From DASUBV01 sp035763085 (GTDB lineage: Bacteria > Actinomycetota > Actinomycetes > Streptosporangiales > Streptosporangiaceae): a stretch of DNA of 31,985 bases. The notes beneath the pieces are model-generated. The model searched no databases, had not been told where the DNA came from, and was given only the letters and a program-made list of their open reading frames with translations. Shown in pieces: positions 14,868 to 21,392 of this stretch. The stretch spans positions 1 through 31,985 of the forward strand of contig DASUBV010000284.1 in the NCBI GenBank assembly GCA_035763085.1, in the 5' to 3' direction. How positions within the stretch are numbered: position 1 is the first letter of the stretch; every line of letters begins with the position of its first letter. Both the position numbers and the translations under genes were made by a program.

Positions 14868-15386
14868 ATGGCGACGAGCACGGGGCCAGCAACGTCGGTC
14901 CCGGCTGTGCCGGGGCAGGCGGCGGGCGGGCCGGCGCTGCGGGAGGCAGCCGGGAGGCAGCCGGCGGCTCCCGACATCGACGTGGCGCGGCTGCGGGTAG
15001 CGGTACTGCGCCTGTCCCGTAACCTGCGCAAGCACGACCTGGCCGACCTGACGCCGACTCAGCTGTCCGCGCTGGCCACCATCTCCCGCGACGGCCCGAT
15101 GCGGCTCGGCGACCTGGCCGCGGCTGAGCGGGTGGCGCCGTCCACGCTGACCCGGCTGGTCAGCGCCCTGGAGGAGCGCGGCTACGTCGAGCGCGGAGTG
15201 GTCCCCGGTGATGCCCGGGCCTGCATGGTGTCGCTGACCGGCTCCGGGACGGTCGTCCTGAACCGGATCAGGCAGGAAACCACCAGCCTGCTCACCGAGA
15301 CGCTGCGGGTGCTGCCCCCCGACCAGCTAGCGGCCCTCGCGGCGGCCCTCCCGGCGCTGGAGCAGCTGTCAGAGTTCGGCAGCTAG
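14868..15386 (+). CDS. MarR-family transcriptional regulator
   Basis: A 172-residue regulator of the winged-helix MarR type. The ATG at 14868 has GGGAG 8 bp upstream. The first 35 residues are Ala/Gly/Pro-rich and look disordered. The domain follows: VLRLSRNLRKHDLADLTPTQLSALATI, the helix-turn-helix RLGDLAAAERVAPSTLTRLVSALEERGYVERG, the wing VPGDARACMVSLTG, and C-terminal dimer helices. Its ligand and targets are unknown. The upstream 245 bp carries palindromic repeats. Its stop codon lies inside a 14-bp tandem duplication. It converges on the thioredoxin-TPR gene, with 44 bp between stops. Confidence 0.9.
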   Translation: MATSTGPATSVPAVPGQAAGGPALREAAGRQPAAPDIDVARLRVAVLRLSRNLRKHDLADLTPTQLSALATISRDGPMRLGDLAAAERVAPSTLTRLVSALEERGYVERGVVPGDARACMVSLTGSGTVVLNRIRQETTSLLTETLRVLPPDQLAALAAALPALEQLSEFGS

Positions 15387-15404
15387 CCCGCGGCAGCTAG
15401 CCCG
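15377..15404. repeat. 14-bp tandem duplication spanning the MarR stop codon
   Basis: CGGCAGCTAGCCCG occurs twice in direct succession, at 15377-15390 and 15391-15404. The MarR stop TAG (15384-15386) sits in the first copy and a TAG recurs in the second. It looks like a recent slippage duplication that left the protein unchanged. Confidence 0.7.
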
Positions 15405-15430
15405 CGGGCCCGGTCCGGGCGCAGACCAGC

Positions 15431-16399
15431 TCAGAACAGCAGGCTGGACAGGCGGCCGCGCGCCTTGGTGACCCGGGGCTCGCGGGGCGGGAAGACCTCG
15501 AACAGCCCGATCAGGTGCACCCGGGCCTTGTCCCGGTCCTCGCCGGACGAGCGCCTGATGACGTCCAGCAGCCGGTCGAAACTGGCCTCGATCTTGCCCA
15601 TGGCCAGGTCGATGTCCGCGACCCGGATCTGCGCGTCGACGTCGTCGGGGTTGTCCTGCACCGCCTGCCGCGCGCTGGCCTGGTCATAGGAGCTGACCCG
15701 GCGCATCAGCTCCACCTGCCGCAGGCCCATGGTGGCCGCGGGGTTGCCGGGATCGGCAGCGAGCACCTTCTCGAACGCCGCGGCGGCGGCGGTCAGGTCG
15801 CCGCGCTCCATGGCCTCCTGCGCCTCGGTGAAGGCCGGGTCCGGCATCGGCCCGTCCGGGCCGAAGCCGGCGGGACCGGGCTGCCCGTCCTCCTGCCCGC
15901 CTGGCCCGCCATCCGGCTGCAGGCCCAGCTGCTCGGCTACCTGCATGACCTGGCTGAGCCAGTTGCGCACCTGCGGCTCGGGCATGGCCCCCAGGAAGCC
16001 GTCGGCGACCTGCCCGGCCACCACGGCGACAACCATGGGGATGCTCTGCACCTGCAGGGCCGCACTGAGCTGCGGGTTGGCGTCGACATCGACCTTGGCC
16101 AGGATCCAGGCGCCGCTGGCCTCGGCGGCCAGCTTCTCCAGGATCGGGCTGAGCTGCTTGCACGGGCCGCACCACTCGGCCCACAGGTCCACGATGACCG
16201 GGACCTGGCGGGACCTGGCGACGACCTCGGAATTGAACGTCTCGTCGGTGACCTCGATGACTGGCCCGCCCGGCGCGCCCGGAGCTCCCCCCTCGGCGCT
16301 GGCCTGAGCGGCTCGCTGCCGGCGCTGCGAGGCGGCCTGCCGGGCGCCCAGATCAACGGCGCCCTGGATCGAGAATCCCTGCGGCGGCTGCTGCTGCAT
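15431..16399 (-). CDS. Thioredoxin-domain protein with TPR C-terminus (YbbN/CnoX-like)
   Basis: A 322-residue cytoplasmic protein. The N-terminal segment MQQQPPQGFSIQGAVDLG is typical of actinobacterial members. A thioredoxin fold follows, with WAEWCGPCK holding both redox cysteines (Cys77, Cys80), then LAKVDVDANPQLSAALQVQSIPMVV. After a Gly/Pro-rich linker, residues from about 195 form TPR-like helices, including AMERGDLTAAAAAFEKVLAADPGNPAA and AQIRVADIDLAMGKIEASFDRLLDVI. CnoX in proteobacteria protects chlorine-damaged proteins and lacks the CXXC pair. The pair retained here suggests real disulfide exchange. The start is uncertain: ATG 16417 or GTG 16438 are possible, and the GGAGG ahead of 16399 is too close. 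Confidence 0.88.
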   Translation of the reverse strand: MQQQPPQGFSIQGAVDLGARQAASQRRQRAAQASAEGGAPGAPGGPVIEVTDETFNSEVVARSRQVPVIVDLWAEWCGPCKQLSPILEKLAAEASGAWILAKVDVDANPQLSAALQVQSIPMVVAVVAGQVADGFLGAMPEPQVRNWLSQVMQVAEQLGLQPDGGPGGQEDGQPGPAGFGPDGPMPDPAFTEAQEAMERGDLTAAAAAFEKVLAADPGNPAATMGLRQVELMRRVSSYDQASARQAVQDNPDDVDAQIRVADIDLAMGKIEASFDRLLDVIRRSSGEDRDKARVHLIGLFEVFPPREPRVTKARGRLSSLLF

Positions 16400-16462
16400 A
16401 CCTCCATCCTGCCCCATCCGCCGGCGAGCCTGCACCACAGGCCGCCGAGCCTGTCGCGATCG

Positions 16463-18127
16463 TCAGAACGCGGGTGCCTCGGTGTAGCCGCCCCACACCT
16501 CACGCAGGGCCCCGCAGATCTCCCCGAGCGTGGCCTCGGCGCTGGCCGCGGCGATCATCGGCCGGATCGTGTTCTCGTCCGAGCGCGCGGCGGCCACCAG
16601 GTCCGCCAGCGCCGCGTCGACGGCAGCGGCGTCCCGGCTGGCCCGGCGCCGGGCCAGCTCGCGCACCTGCCCGGCCTCGACCTCGTGGCTGACCCGCAGG
16701 ATCTCGACCGGCTTCTCCACGGTCTCGGTGTGGCAGTTGACGCCGACGACCCGCTTGTCGCCCTTCTCCAGCTTGCGCTGGTAGTCGAAGGAGGCCTCGG
16801 CGATCTCGGACATGAACCAGCCCTCGTCGATCCCGCGCAGGATGCCGGCGGTCATCGACCCGTCCGGGCTCATGGCCTTGATCCGGGCGAAGATGGCCTC
16901 CGCCTCGGCCTCCAGCCGGTCGGTGAGCGCCTCCAGGTACCACGAGCCGCCCAGCGGGTCGGCCACATTGACGACGCCGGTCTCCTCCATGATCACCTGC
17001 TGGGTGCGCAGCGCGATCTCCGCGGCGGTGGCGCTGGGCAGCGCGAGTACCTCGTCCAGCGCATTGGTGTGCAGGGAGTTGGTGCCGCCCAGGACGGCGG
17101 CCAGCGCCTCGACGGCGGTCCGGACGATGTTGTTGTCGGGCTGCTGCGCGGTCAGTGACACCCCGGCCGTCTGGGTGTGGAACCGCAGCCACTGGGCCCG
17201 CTCGGTGCGCGCGCCGTAGACATCGCGCAGCCACCGGGCCCAGATCCGGCGGGCGGCGCGGAACTTGGCGATCTCCTCGAAGAAGTCGATGTGCGCGTCG
17301 AAGAAGAACGACAGGCCCGGCGCGAAGGTCTCGATGTCCAGGCCGCGCGACAGGCCCAGCTCGACGTAGCCGAACCCGTCGGCCAGCGTGAAGGCGAGCT
17401 CCTGGGCGGCCGTGGACCCGGCCTCGCGGATGTGGTACCCCGACACCGACAAGGGCTTGTAGTCGGGGATCTCCGCCGCGCAGTACTCCATCAGGTCGCC
17501 GATCAGCTTCAGGTGCGGCTGAGGCGGGAACAGCCACTCCTTCTGGGCGATGTACTCCTTGAAGATGTCGGTCTGCAGCGTTCCGTTCAGCTTCCCGGTG
17601 TCGGCGCCCTGCCGCTGCGCTGCCGCCAGGTACATGCAGAACACCGGCACGGCCGGGCCGCTGATCGTCATCGACGTCGTCGTGTCGGCCAGCGGGATCC
17701 CGCCGAACAGGATGTCCATGTCAGCGGCCGAGTCGATGGCCACGCCGCAGTGCCCGACCTCGCCGAGCGAGCGCGGGTCATCGGAATCGCGGCCCATCAG
17801 GGTCGGCATGTCGAAGGCGACCGACAGGCCCCCGCCGCCGGCCTGCAGCAGCATCTTGTACCGCTCGTTGGTCTGCACGGCGTTGCCGAAGCCGGAGAAC
17901 TGCCGGATGGTCCAGGTGCGGCCCCTGTACCCGGCCGGGTACAGGCCGCGGGTGAACGGGAACTCCCCCGGCCAGCCGATCCGCTCGAAGCCGGGCACGA
18001 CCGCCCCGTCCGGCGGCCCGTATACCGGCTCTACCTCCAGGCCGGACAAGGTGGTGAAGTCGGCCGCGCGGCGCCGTGCGGCGTCATACCGCCGCTGCCA
18101 GCGCTCGCGCCCGTAGTCACCGTCCAC
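16463..18127 (-). CDS. icmA: B12-dependent acyl-CoA mutase large subunit, isobutyryl-CoA-mutase type residues
   Basis: A 554-residue radical mutase large subunit that ends after the substrate-binding barrel. The usual B12-binding domain (DxHxxG) is absent, so a separate small subunit is needed. Typical features include FPFTRGLYPAGYRGRTWTIRQF, VAFDMPTLMGRDSDDP, ETFAPGLSFFFDAHIDFFEEI, GGTNSLHTNALDE and NVADPLGGSWYLE. Two residues decide substrate. Phe77 sits where methylmalonyl-CoA mutase has Tyr89, and Gln195 (EYIAQKEW) where it has Arg207. These match isobutyryl-CoA mutase Phe80 and Gln198. I therefore favour interconversion of isobutyryl-CoA and n-butyryl-CoA over methylmalonyl-CoA. A perfect palindrome lies 137 bp upstream. 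MeaB, its likely chaperone, is encoded at 23072-24088. Confidence 0.87.
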   Translation of the reverse strand: MDGDYGRERWQRRYDAARRRAADFTTLSGLEVEPVYGPPDGAVVPGFERIGWPGEFPFTRGLYPAGYRGRTWTIRQFSGFGNAVQTNERYKMLLQAGGGGLSVAFDMPTLMGRDSDDPRSLGEVGHCGVAIDSAADMDILFGGIPLADTTTSMTISGPAVPVFCMYLAAAQRQGADTGKLNGTLQTDIFKEYIAQKEWLFPPQPHLKLIGDLMEYCAAEIPDYKPLSVSGYHIREAGSTAAQELAFTLADGFGYVELGLSRGLDIETFAPGLSFFFDAHIDFFEEIAKFRAARRIWARWLRDVYGARTERAQWLRFHTQTAGVSLTAQQPDNNIVRTAVEALAAVLGGTNSLHTNALDEVLALPSATAAEIALRTQQVIMEETGVVNVADPLGGSWYLEALTDRLEAEAEAIFARIKAMSPDGSMTAGILRGIDEGWFMSEIAEASFDYQRKLEKGDKRVVGVNCHTETVEKPVEILRVSHEVEAGQVRELARRRASRDAAAVDAALADLVAAARSDENTIRPMIAAASAEATLGEICGALREVWGGYTEAPAF

Positions 18128-18153
18128 AGATACCTCCGCATGCCGGCGCCAGT

Positions 18154-18253
18154 GTTAGCCCAGGGGGCCACCCCCTGGAACCCCCGGTCGAGGGCGGGTT
18201 AGCCCAGGGGCCCGCTGCCTAGCTGGGACCCCCAGCCGGGAGCGGGTTAGCCC
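18154..18253. repeat. Degenerate tandem repeat with GTTAGCCC heads and palindromic core
   Basis: GTTAGCCCAGGGG occurs at 18154-18166 and 18198-18210, and a shorter GTTAGCCC at 18246-18253, spaced 44 and 48 bp. Unit 1 contains perfect 8-bp arms CCAGGGGG/CCCCCTGG (18160-18178) and the CCCCTGGAACCCC motif (18172-18184). It begins 26 bp upstream of the mutase start. Confidence 0.65.
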
Positions 18254-18263
18254 TGTGCCGATT

Positions 18264-18281
18264 TAGTAGGACGTCCTACTA
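18264..18281. promoter_or_regulatory. 18-bp perfect palindrome, candidate operator for the mutase gene
   Basis: TAGTAGGACGTCCTACTA is a perfect dyad in a locally AT-richer patch, 137 bp upstream of the mutase start on the minus strand. Length, symmetry and placement suggest a site for a homodimeric regulator. Which one is unknown. Two MarR genes and an ECF sigma gene lie nearby. Confidence 0.55.
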
Positions 18282-18472
18282 TCTTCCTGCCTCCAGGGTA
18301 CGCCGGCCTGCCCCGGCCGGCCGAATCCGGGCCGGTCCCAACCGGCGCGGCGGCTGCGGCGTCATAACAGGTGCCCGGCCGCCACGGCAGCCGGGCGGCC
18401 GACGGTCAGCACGCCAACGCCAGCAGCACGCCAGCAGCACCCCGGGCACGCTCCGCTTGCCCGGGAGCGACC

Positions 18473-18485
18473 CCCCTGGAACCCC
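18473..18485 (-). repeat. Further copy of the GGGGTTCCAGGGG intergenic motif
   Basis: The 13-mer matches those at 14764-14776 (opposite orientation) and 18172-18184 exactly. It directly follows a CCCGGGCA/TGCCCGGG hairpin at 18441-18465. Confidence 0.55.
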
Positions 18486-18527
18486 GATGTCGCCCGCCGG
18501 GCGACCGCGGGAGGCCCGGGCCCCGGC

Positions 18528-18556
18528 GGGAAATGTGGTAAAACCAATGCGATATC
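18528..18556 (+). promoter_or_regulatory. Possible ECF-type promoter for the sigma gene
   Basis: GGGAAAT (18528-18534) and CGATATC (18550-18556) are separated by 15 bp, about 130 bp upstream of the sigma GTG. The boxes only loosely resemble ECF elements (GGAA and CG-rich -10), so self-regulation is a guess based on placement. Confidence 0.25.
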
Positions 18557-18684
18557 ACAACGACGCGGGATGCACCGTGGTCCTCGGGGGCGTCGGCGCT
18601 GTCACGGCACCCTGGCCGGGTCGCCTGGCGCAGGTGGTCCAGCCTCCGGCGACCCCAGCACGGGCGGCAAGGCAAGGGAGCGTA

Positions 18685-19182
18685 GTGGCGGCCAGGCTCC
18701 GGGCGGCCGACCGTCAGGCGGCCGAGGATCTCTTCAACGCGTGCTACCCGCGGCTCGCGGGCTGGGTCCGGCGCCTGGTGGACGACGACGAGACCGCGCA
18801 CGAGATCGCCTCCGAGGCCTTCACGCGGCTGCTGGCCCGCTGGTCCCGCCTCGACAGCCCGCAGAGCTACCTGTACATGATTGCCACCAACCTCGTCCGC
18901 GATCACTGGCGCAAGTCCGGCCGCGAGCGGCGCGCCATCCGCACCATGACGGCCGGCGCCCCGGCCGACCCGGCTTATCATCCTGCTCAGGACGTGGACG
19001 TACGCGCCCTGATCGAGGCGCTGCCGCCGCGGCTGCGCAGCCCGTTCCTGCTGCACTACTACGCGGGCTTCGGCGTGCGCGAGGTCGCGGGCATGCTGGG
19101 CCGGCCGGAAGGCACTGTGAAGGCGGACCTCTATCACGCGCGGGCGCGCCTCAAGGCCGCTCTGGGGGAAGCCAGTGACTGA
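18685..19182 (+). CDS. ECF-type RNA polymerase sigma factor
   Basis: A 165-residue sigma-70 family factor that would redirect RNA polymerase to a small regulon. The GTG at 18685 is chosen because AAGGGAG lies 4 bp upstream. Sigma region 2 spans about residues 13-80: AAEDLFNACYPRLAGWVRRLVDDDETAHEIASEAF, SPQSYLYMIATNLVRDHWRK. Region 4 spans about 110-162: LIEALPPRLRSPFLLHYYAGFGVREVAGMLGRPEGTVKADLYHARARLKAAL, with a clear helix-turn-helix. Its stop overlaps the next gene's GTG by 8 bp, which is the usual arrangement for a sigma factor and its regulator. Confidence 0.94.
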   Translation: MAARLRAADRQAAEDLFNACYPRLAGWVRRLVDDDETAHEIASEAFTRLLARWSRLDSPQSYLYMIATNLVRDHWRKSGRERRAIRTMTAGAPADPAYHPAQDVDVRALIEALPPRLRSPFLLHYYAGFGVREVAGMLGRPEGTVKADLYHARARLKAALGEASD

Positions 19183-20644
19183 GCCGCGCGACGAGATCGA
19201 TAACTGGCTGGGCCGGGAAGTGGAGCCGCTGCCGCCGCCGCCGGGTACCTTCGACCGCATTCACCGCCGGGCCCGGCGCCGGAAGCTGAACCAGGGACTG
19301 ACCGCGGTGACCGGCGCGGTCGTGGTGATCGCCGGAGCGGTGCTCATCCCGACGGTCGCCACCGGGATGCTCGCCGGCAATAGGACCAGCGCGTCGCCGC
19401 CCGCGGAGGCATCGGCCAGCACGCACTCCGTCACCGCCGCGCCGACCACCCGCCCGTCCCGGAGCACGCCCGCGCAGAGCGCTACCACGGTGCCGGCCGG
19501 CGGGACCGGGCTGTCGGCCACCACCTCGGGAGCGAGCCCGCCGGCCAACTTCCAGCCCACCTCGGTCACGATGATCGGCAGCGGCATCGGCGCGGTGATC
19601 GGCCAGGCCGGCGTTCCGGGGCACTGCGGCCCGCCGATCGCCGATGACTGCACGTCGCTGGCGGGCACCTCCAGCTACGGCGCCACCTGGTACGGGGTGA
19701 GCGCGCCGGTGACCGGCGTGCCGAAGGGCTCGACCGGGGCCAGCCAGCTGCGGTTCCTGAACCTCACCTACGGCTGGGCCTTCGGCCCCGGCCTGTGGCA
19801 GACCAGTGACCAGGGCCGGCGCTGGACGGCCATGAACACCAGCGGCTCGCGGGTCACCGCCCTGGAGGCCGGCGGCCGGCGCGCGTTCGTCGTGCTGGCC
19901 AGCTGCACGGGCACCGGCACCGCCTATGCCGCCGACTGCACGCGCTTCTCGCTGTCGTCCGCCGTCGCCGGCAGCTCCGCCCTGCGGCAGGTCCGGCTGG
20001 TGTTCCCGCCCGGCAAGCAGGCAGGGGCGATGGACTCCCGTGACGGGCCCGCGGCCGCCGCGCTCGCGATCGCCGGCAACGCCGCGAACCCGCAGCACGG
20101 CACCGGCTACCTGCTGACCCCGGCGGGCGACATCGTCAGCGGCTCGGTCAGCAGCCTGACCTGGTCCTACCGGGGCAAGGCGCCGTGCGCGCCGGGCGCC
20201 GCGACCGCGACCGGCGCGCCGCTGGGCGCCCAGCTGACCATCGGCAGCGGCGGCGAGCTGCTGCTGAACTGCGCCGCAGCGCCGGGCCAGGGCCAGACGG
20301 CACCGGATCAGGCGAGCCAGGCCAAGCAGCTGTGGCGGTCGGCCGACGGCGTGACCTGGACCAGGGTCGGGTCGCCGCCCAGCCGCGCCGCGGCCCGCTC
20401 GCTGGCGGGCACCAGCTCGGGGCAGGTGGTGCTGGCCACCACAGCCGGCATCGACTACTCCCCCGACGGCCAGTCCTGGCACCGCGCGAAGATCAGCGGC
20501 GGGGCGCCGTCCGGCGGGTTCAGCTATGTCGGGATGACCTCGTCCGCCCGGGGCGTGGCCGTACCCGCCGACGCGAATCTCGGCGAGATCTTCGTGACCA
20601 GCGACGGCGGCCTGACCTGGACTCCGTCGCGGATCTCCGGCTGA
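19175..20644 (+). CDS. Single-pass membrane protein with extracytoplasmic Asp-box (BNR) repeats, putative anti-sigma partner
   Basis: A 489-residue protein. Residues 1-42 are short, charged and cytoplasmic (DEIDNWLGREVEPL, then RIHRRARRRK). A membrane helix spans about 43-65. A Ser/Thr/Pro/Ala-rich linker follows to about 125, and the rest should lie outside the membrane. It contains Asp-box-like motifs: TSDQGRRW (210-217), SADGVTW (389-395), SPDGQSW (429-435) and TSDGGLTW (475-482), as in sialidase/sortilin-type propellers. Six cysteines (151, 159, 244, 255, 338, 366) might form disulfides. The 8-bp overlap with the ECF gene suggests it controls that sigma factor. The N-terminus lacks the HxxxCxxC zinc anti-sigma motif. 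An unrelated exported protein remains possible. Confidence 0.82.
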   Translation: MTEPRDEIDNWLGREVEPLPPPPGTFDRIHRRARRRKLNQGLTAVTGAVVVIAGAVLIPTVATGMLAGNRTSASPPAEASASTHSVTAAPTTRPSRSTPAQSATTVPAGGTGLSATTSGASPPANFQPTSVTMIGSGIGAVIGQAGVPGHCGPPIADDCTSLAGTSSYGATWYGVSAPVTGVPKGSTGASQLRFLNLTYGWAFGPGLWQTSDQGRRWTAMNTSGSRVTALEAGGRRAFVVLASCTGTGTAYAADCTRFSLSSAVAGSSALRQVRLVFPPGKQAGAMDSRDGPAAAALAIAGNAANPQHGTGYLLTPAGDIVSGSVSSLTWSYRGKAPCAPGAATATGAPLGAQLTIGSGGELLLNCAAAPGQGQTAPDQASQAKQLWRSADGVTWTRVGSPPSRAAARSLAGTSSGQVVLATTAGIDYSPDGQSWHRAKISGGAPSGGFSYVGMTSSARGVAVPADANLGEIFVTSDGGLTWTPSRISG

Positions 20645-20669
20645 GCTGGCATTCCCGGAACCGGACCCA

Positions 20670-20685
20670 GGCCCGGAGCCGGGCC
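20670..20685. terminator. Short GC hairpin between convergent genes
   Basis: GGCCCGG/CCGGGCC arms (20670-20676, 20679-20685) with a 2-nt gap lie between the Asp-box gene and the MarR gene. The effective loop must be larger because two bases cannot close a hairpin. Placement, not strength, supports a termination role. Confidence 0.35.
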
Positions 20686-20708
20686 AGGCTCGCGGCCGGA
20701 CGTGGCCG

Positions 20709-21218
20709 CTAGCCGTCCGTGAAGTCGCCGGCTGACACGCGCAGGCTGCGCAGCACCGCGGAGATCTCCTCCAGCTCGGCCCGGCTGTAGCCGCCCATGC
20801 CGAACTCGGCCGCCATCAGGTCCTTCGTGGCGCTGGCCACCACATCGCGCCCAGTCGCGGTGATCTCGGCCAGCGTGCCGCGGCCGTCGCTCGGGTTGGG
20901 CTTGCGGACTACCAGCCCCTGCTGCTCCAGCCGGTCGATGGTGTTGGTCACGCTCGTCGGGTGCACCATCAGCCGCTGGCCGATCAGCCGCATCGGCAGC
21001 GCCCCTTCCCGGCTGAAGCTCAGCAGGACCAGCGCCTCATACCGGGCGAAGGTGAGGCCGTGCGGCCGCAGCAGGCCGTCGAGCTGGGCCAGCAGGATCT
21101 GCTGGACCCGCATGATCGCGGTGACGGCGGCCATGGCCCGGGCGTCGCCGAACCGGCTCTCCCAGATCTGGGCCGCGCGCGCGATCGGGTCGAAAGGCAG
21201 ATCTAGCGGCTTGGACAC
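20709..21218 (-). CDS. MarR-family transcriptional regulator (acyl-CoA-locus type)
   Basis: A 169-residue regulator. The GTG at 21218 is preferred because similarity to the recalled S. coelicolor SCO5413-type protein starts at VSKPLDLPFDPIARAAQIWESRFG. A GTG at 21224 is equally possible and neither has a strong ribosome site. The core is LTFARYEALVLLSFSREGALPMRLIGQRLMVHPTSVTNTIDRLEQQGLVVRKPNPSDGRGTLAEIT, a complete winged helix. In Streptomyces a relative lies near icmA, so it may control the acyl-CoA genes of this region. An odd 13-bp dyad, TGCTTGACAAGCA (21333-21345), in its divergent promoter region could be its operator. Confidence 0.9.
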   Translation of the reverse strand: MSKPLDLPFDPIARAAQIWESRFGDARAMAAVTAIMRVQQILLAQLDGLLRPHGLTFARYEALVLLSFSREGALPMRLIGQRLMVHPTSVTNTIDRLEQQGLVVRKPNPSDGRGTLAEITATGRDVVASATKDLMAAEFGMGGYSRAELEEISAVLRSLRVSAGDFTDG

Positions 21219-21332
21219 AGCCACAAGGTACCGGGCGGGCCTGCGGCGGCCGCTGCGCGGGCTGCCGGGCAACCGGCCCGGAATCGCCCGGCGCGTCCGT
21301 GGACACGGTTATGTACAGAACGTTATCTTGCC

Positions 21333-21345
21333 TGCTTGACAAGCA
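21333..21345. promoter_or_regulatory. Candidate MarR operator overlapping a TTGACA -35 box
   Basis: TGCTTG-A-CAAGCA is a perfect dyad with 6-bp arms in an AT-richer patch between the divergent MarR and pseudo-ABC genes. It contains TTGACA (21336-21341) reading toward the plus-strand gene and TTGTCA on the opposite strand. A regulator bound here could block both promoters. No clear -10 box is visible on either side. Confidence 0.45.
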
Positions 21346-21392
21346 TGTGACCGCACAAAATCGGGGGATAGTGTGGGTCCTGGTTCTTCGTC

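Larger units (their letters stand above)
18128..18684. other. 557-bp divergent intergenic region packed with repeats
   Basis: No convincing gene is seen between the mutase and the ECF sigma gene. It contains three GTTAGCCC-headed degenerate tandem units (18154-18253), an 18-bp palindrome (18264-18281), and a hairpin with 8-bp arms CCCGGGCA/TGCCCGGG (18441-18465). It also holds another copy of the GGGGTTCCAGGGG repeat (18473-18485) and an AT-richer patch at 18531-18560 that may be the sigma gene promoter. Confidence 0.65.

Noticed and set aside
16201..16220. GGACCTGGCG tandem pair inside the thioredoxin-TPR gene
   Set aside because: It encodes the ordinary segment ARSRQVP before the redox motif and needs no special explanation.
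15515..17158. Long plus-strand open frame antisense to the thioredoxin-TPR and mutase genes
   Set aside because: Composition is low-complexity and the minus-strand genes show clear family motifs, so it is a shadow.
16463..18127. Annotation as a true methylmalonyl-CoA mutase
   Set aside because: The two substrate-determining positions match isobutyryl-CoA mutase instead. Family membership alone does not settle substrate.
18128..18300. Cobalamin riboswitch ahead of the mutase gene
   Set aside because: I could not find a B12-box-like sequence or matching architecture. The region is explained by tandem palindromic repeats.
18154..18490. CRISPR array or insertion-sequence remnant
   Set aside because: Units are degenerate, spacing irregular, only three copies, with no cas gene, transposase frame or terminal inverted repeats bounded by target duplications.
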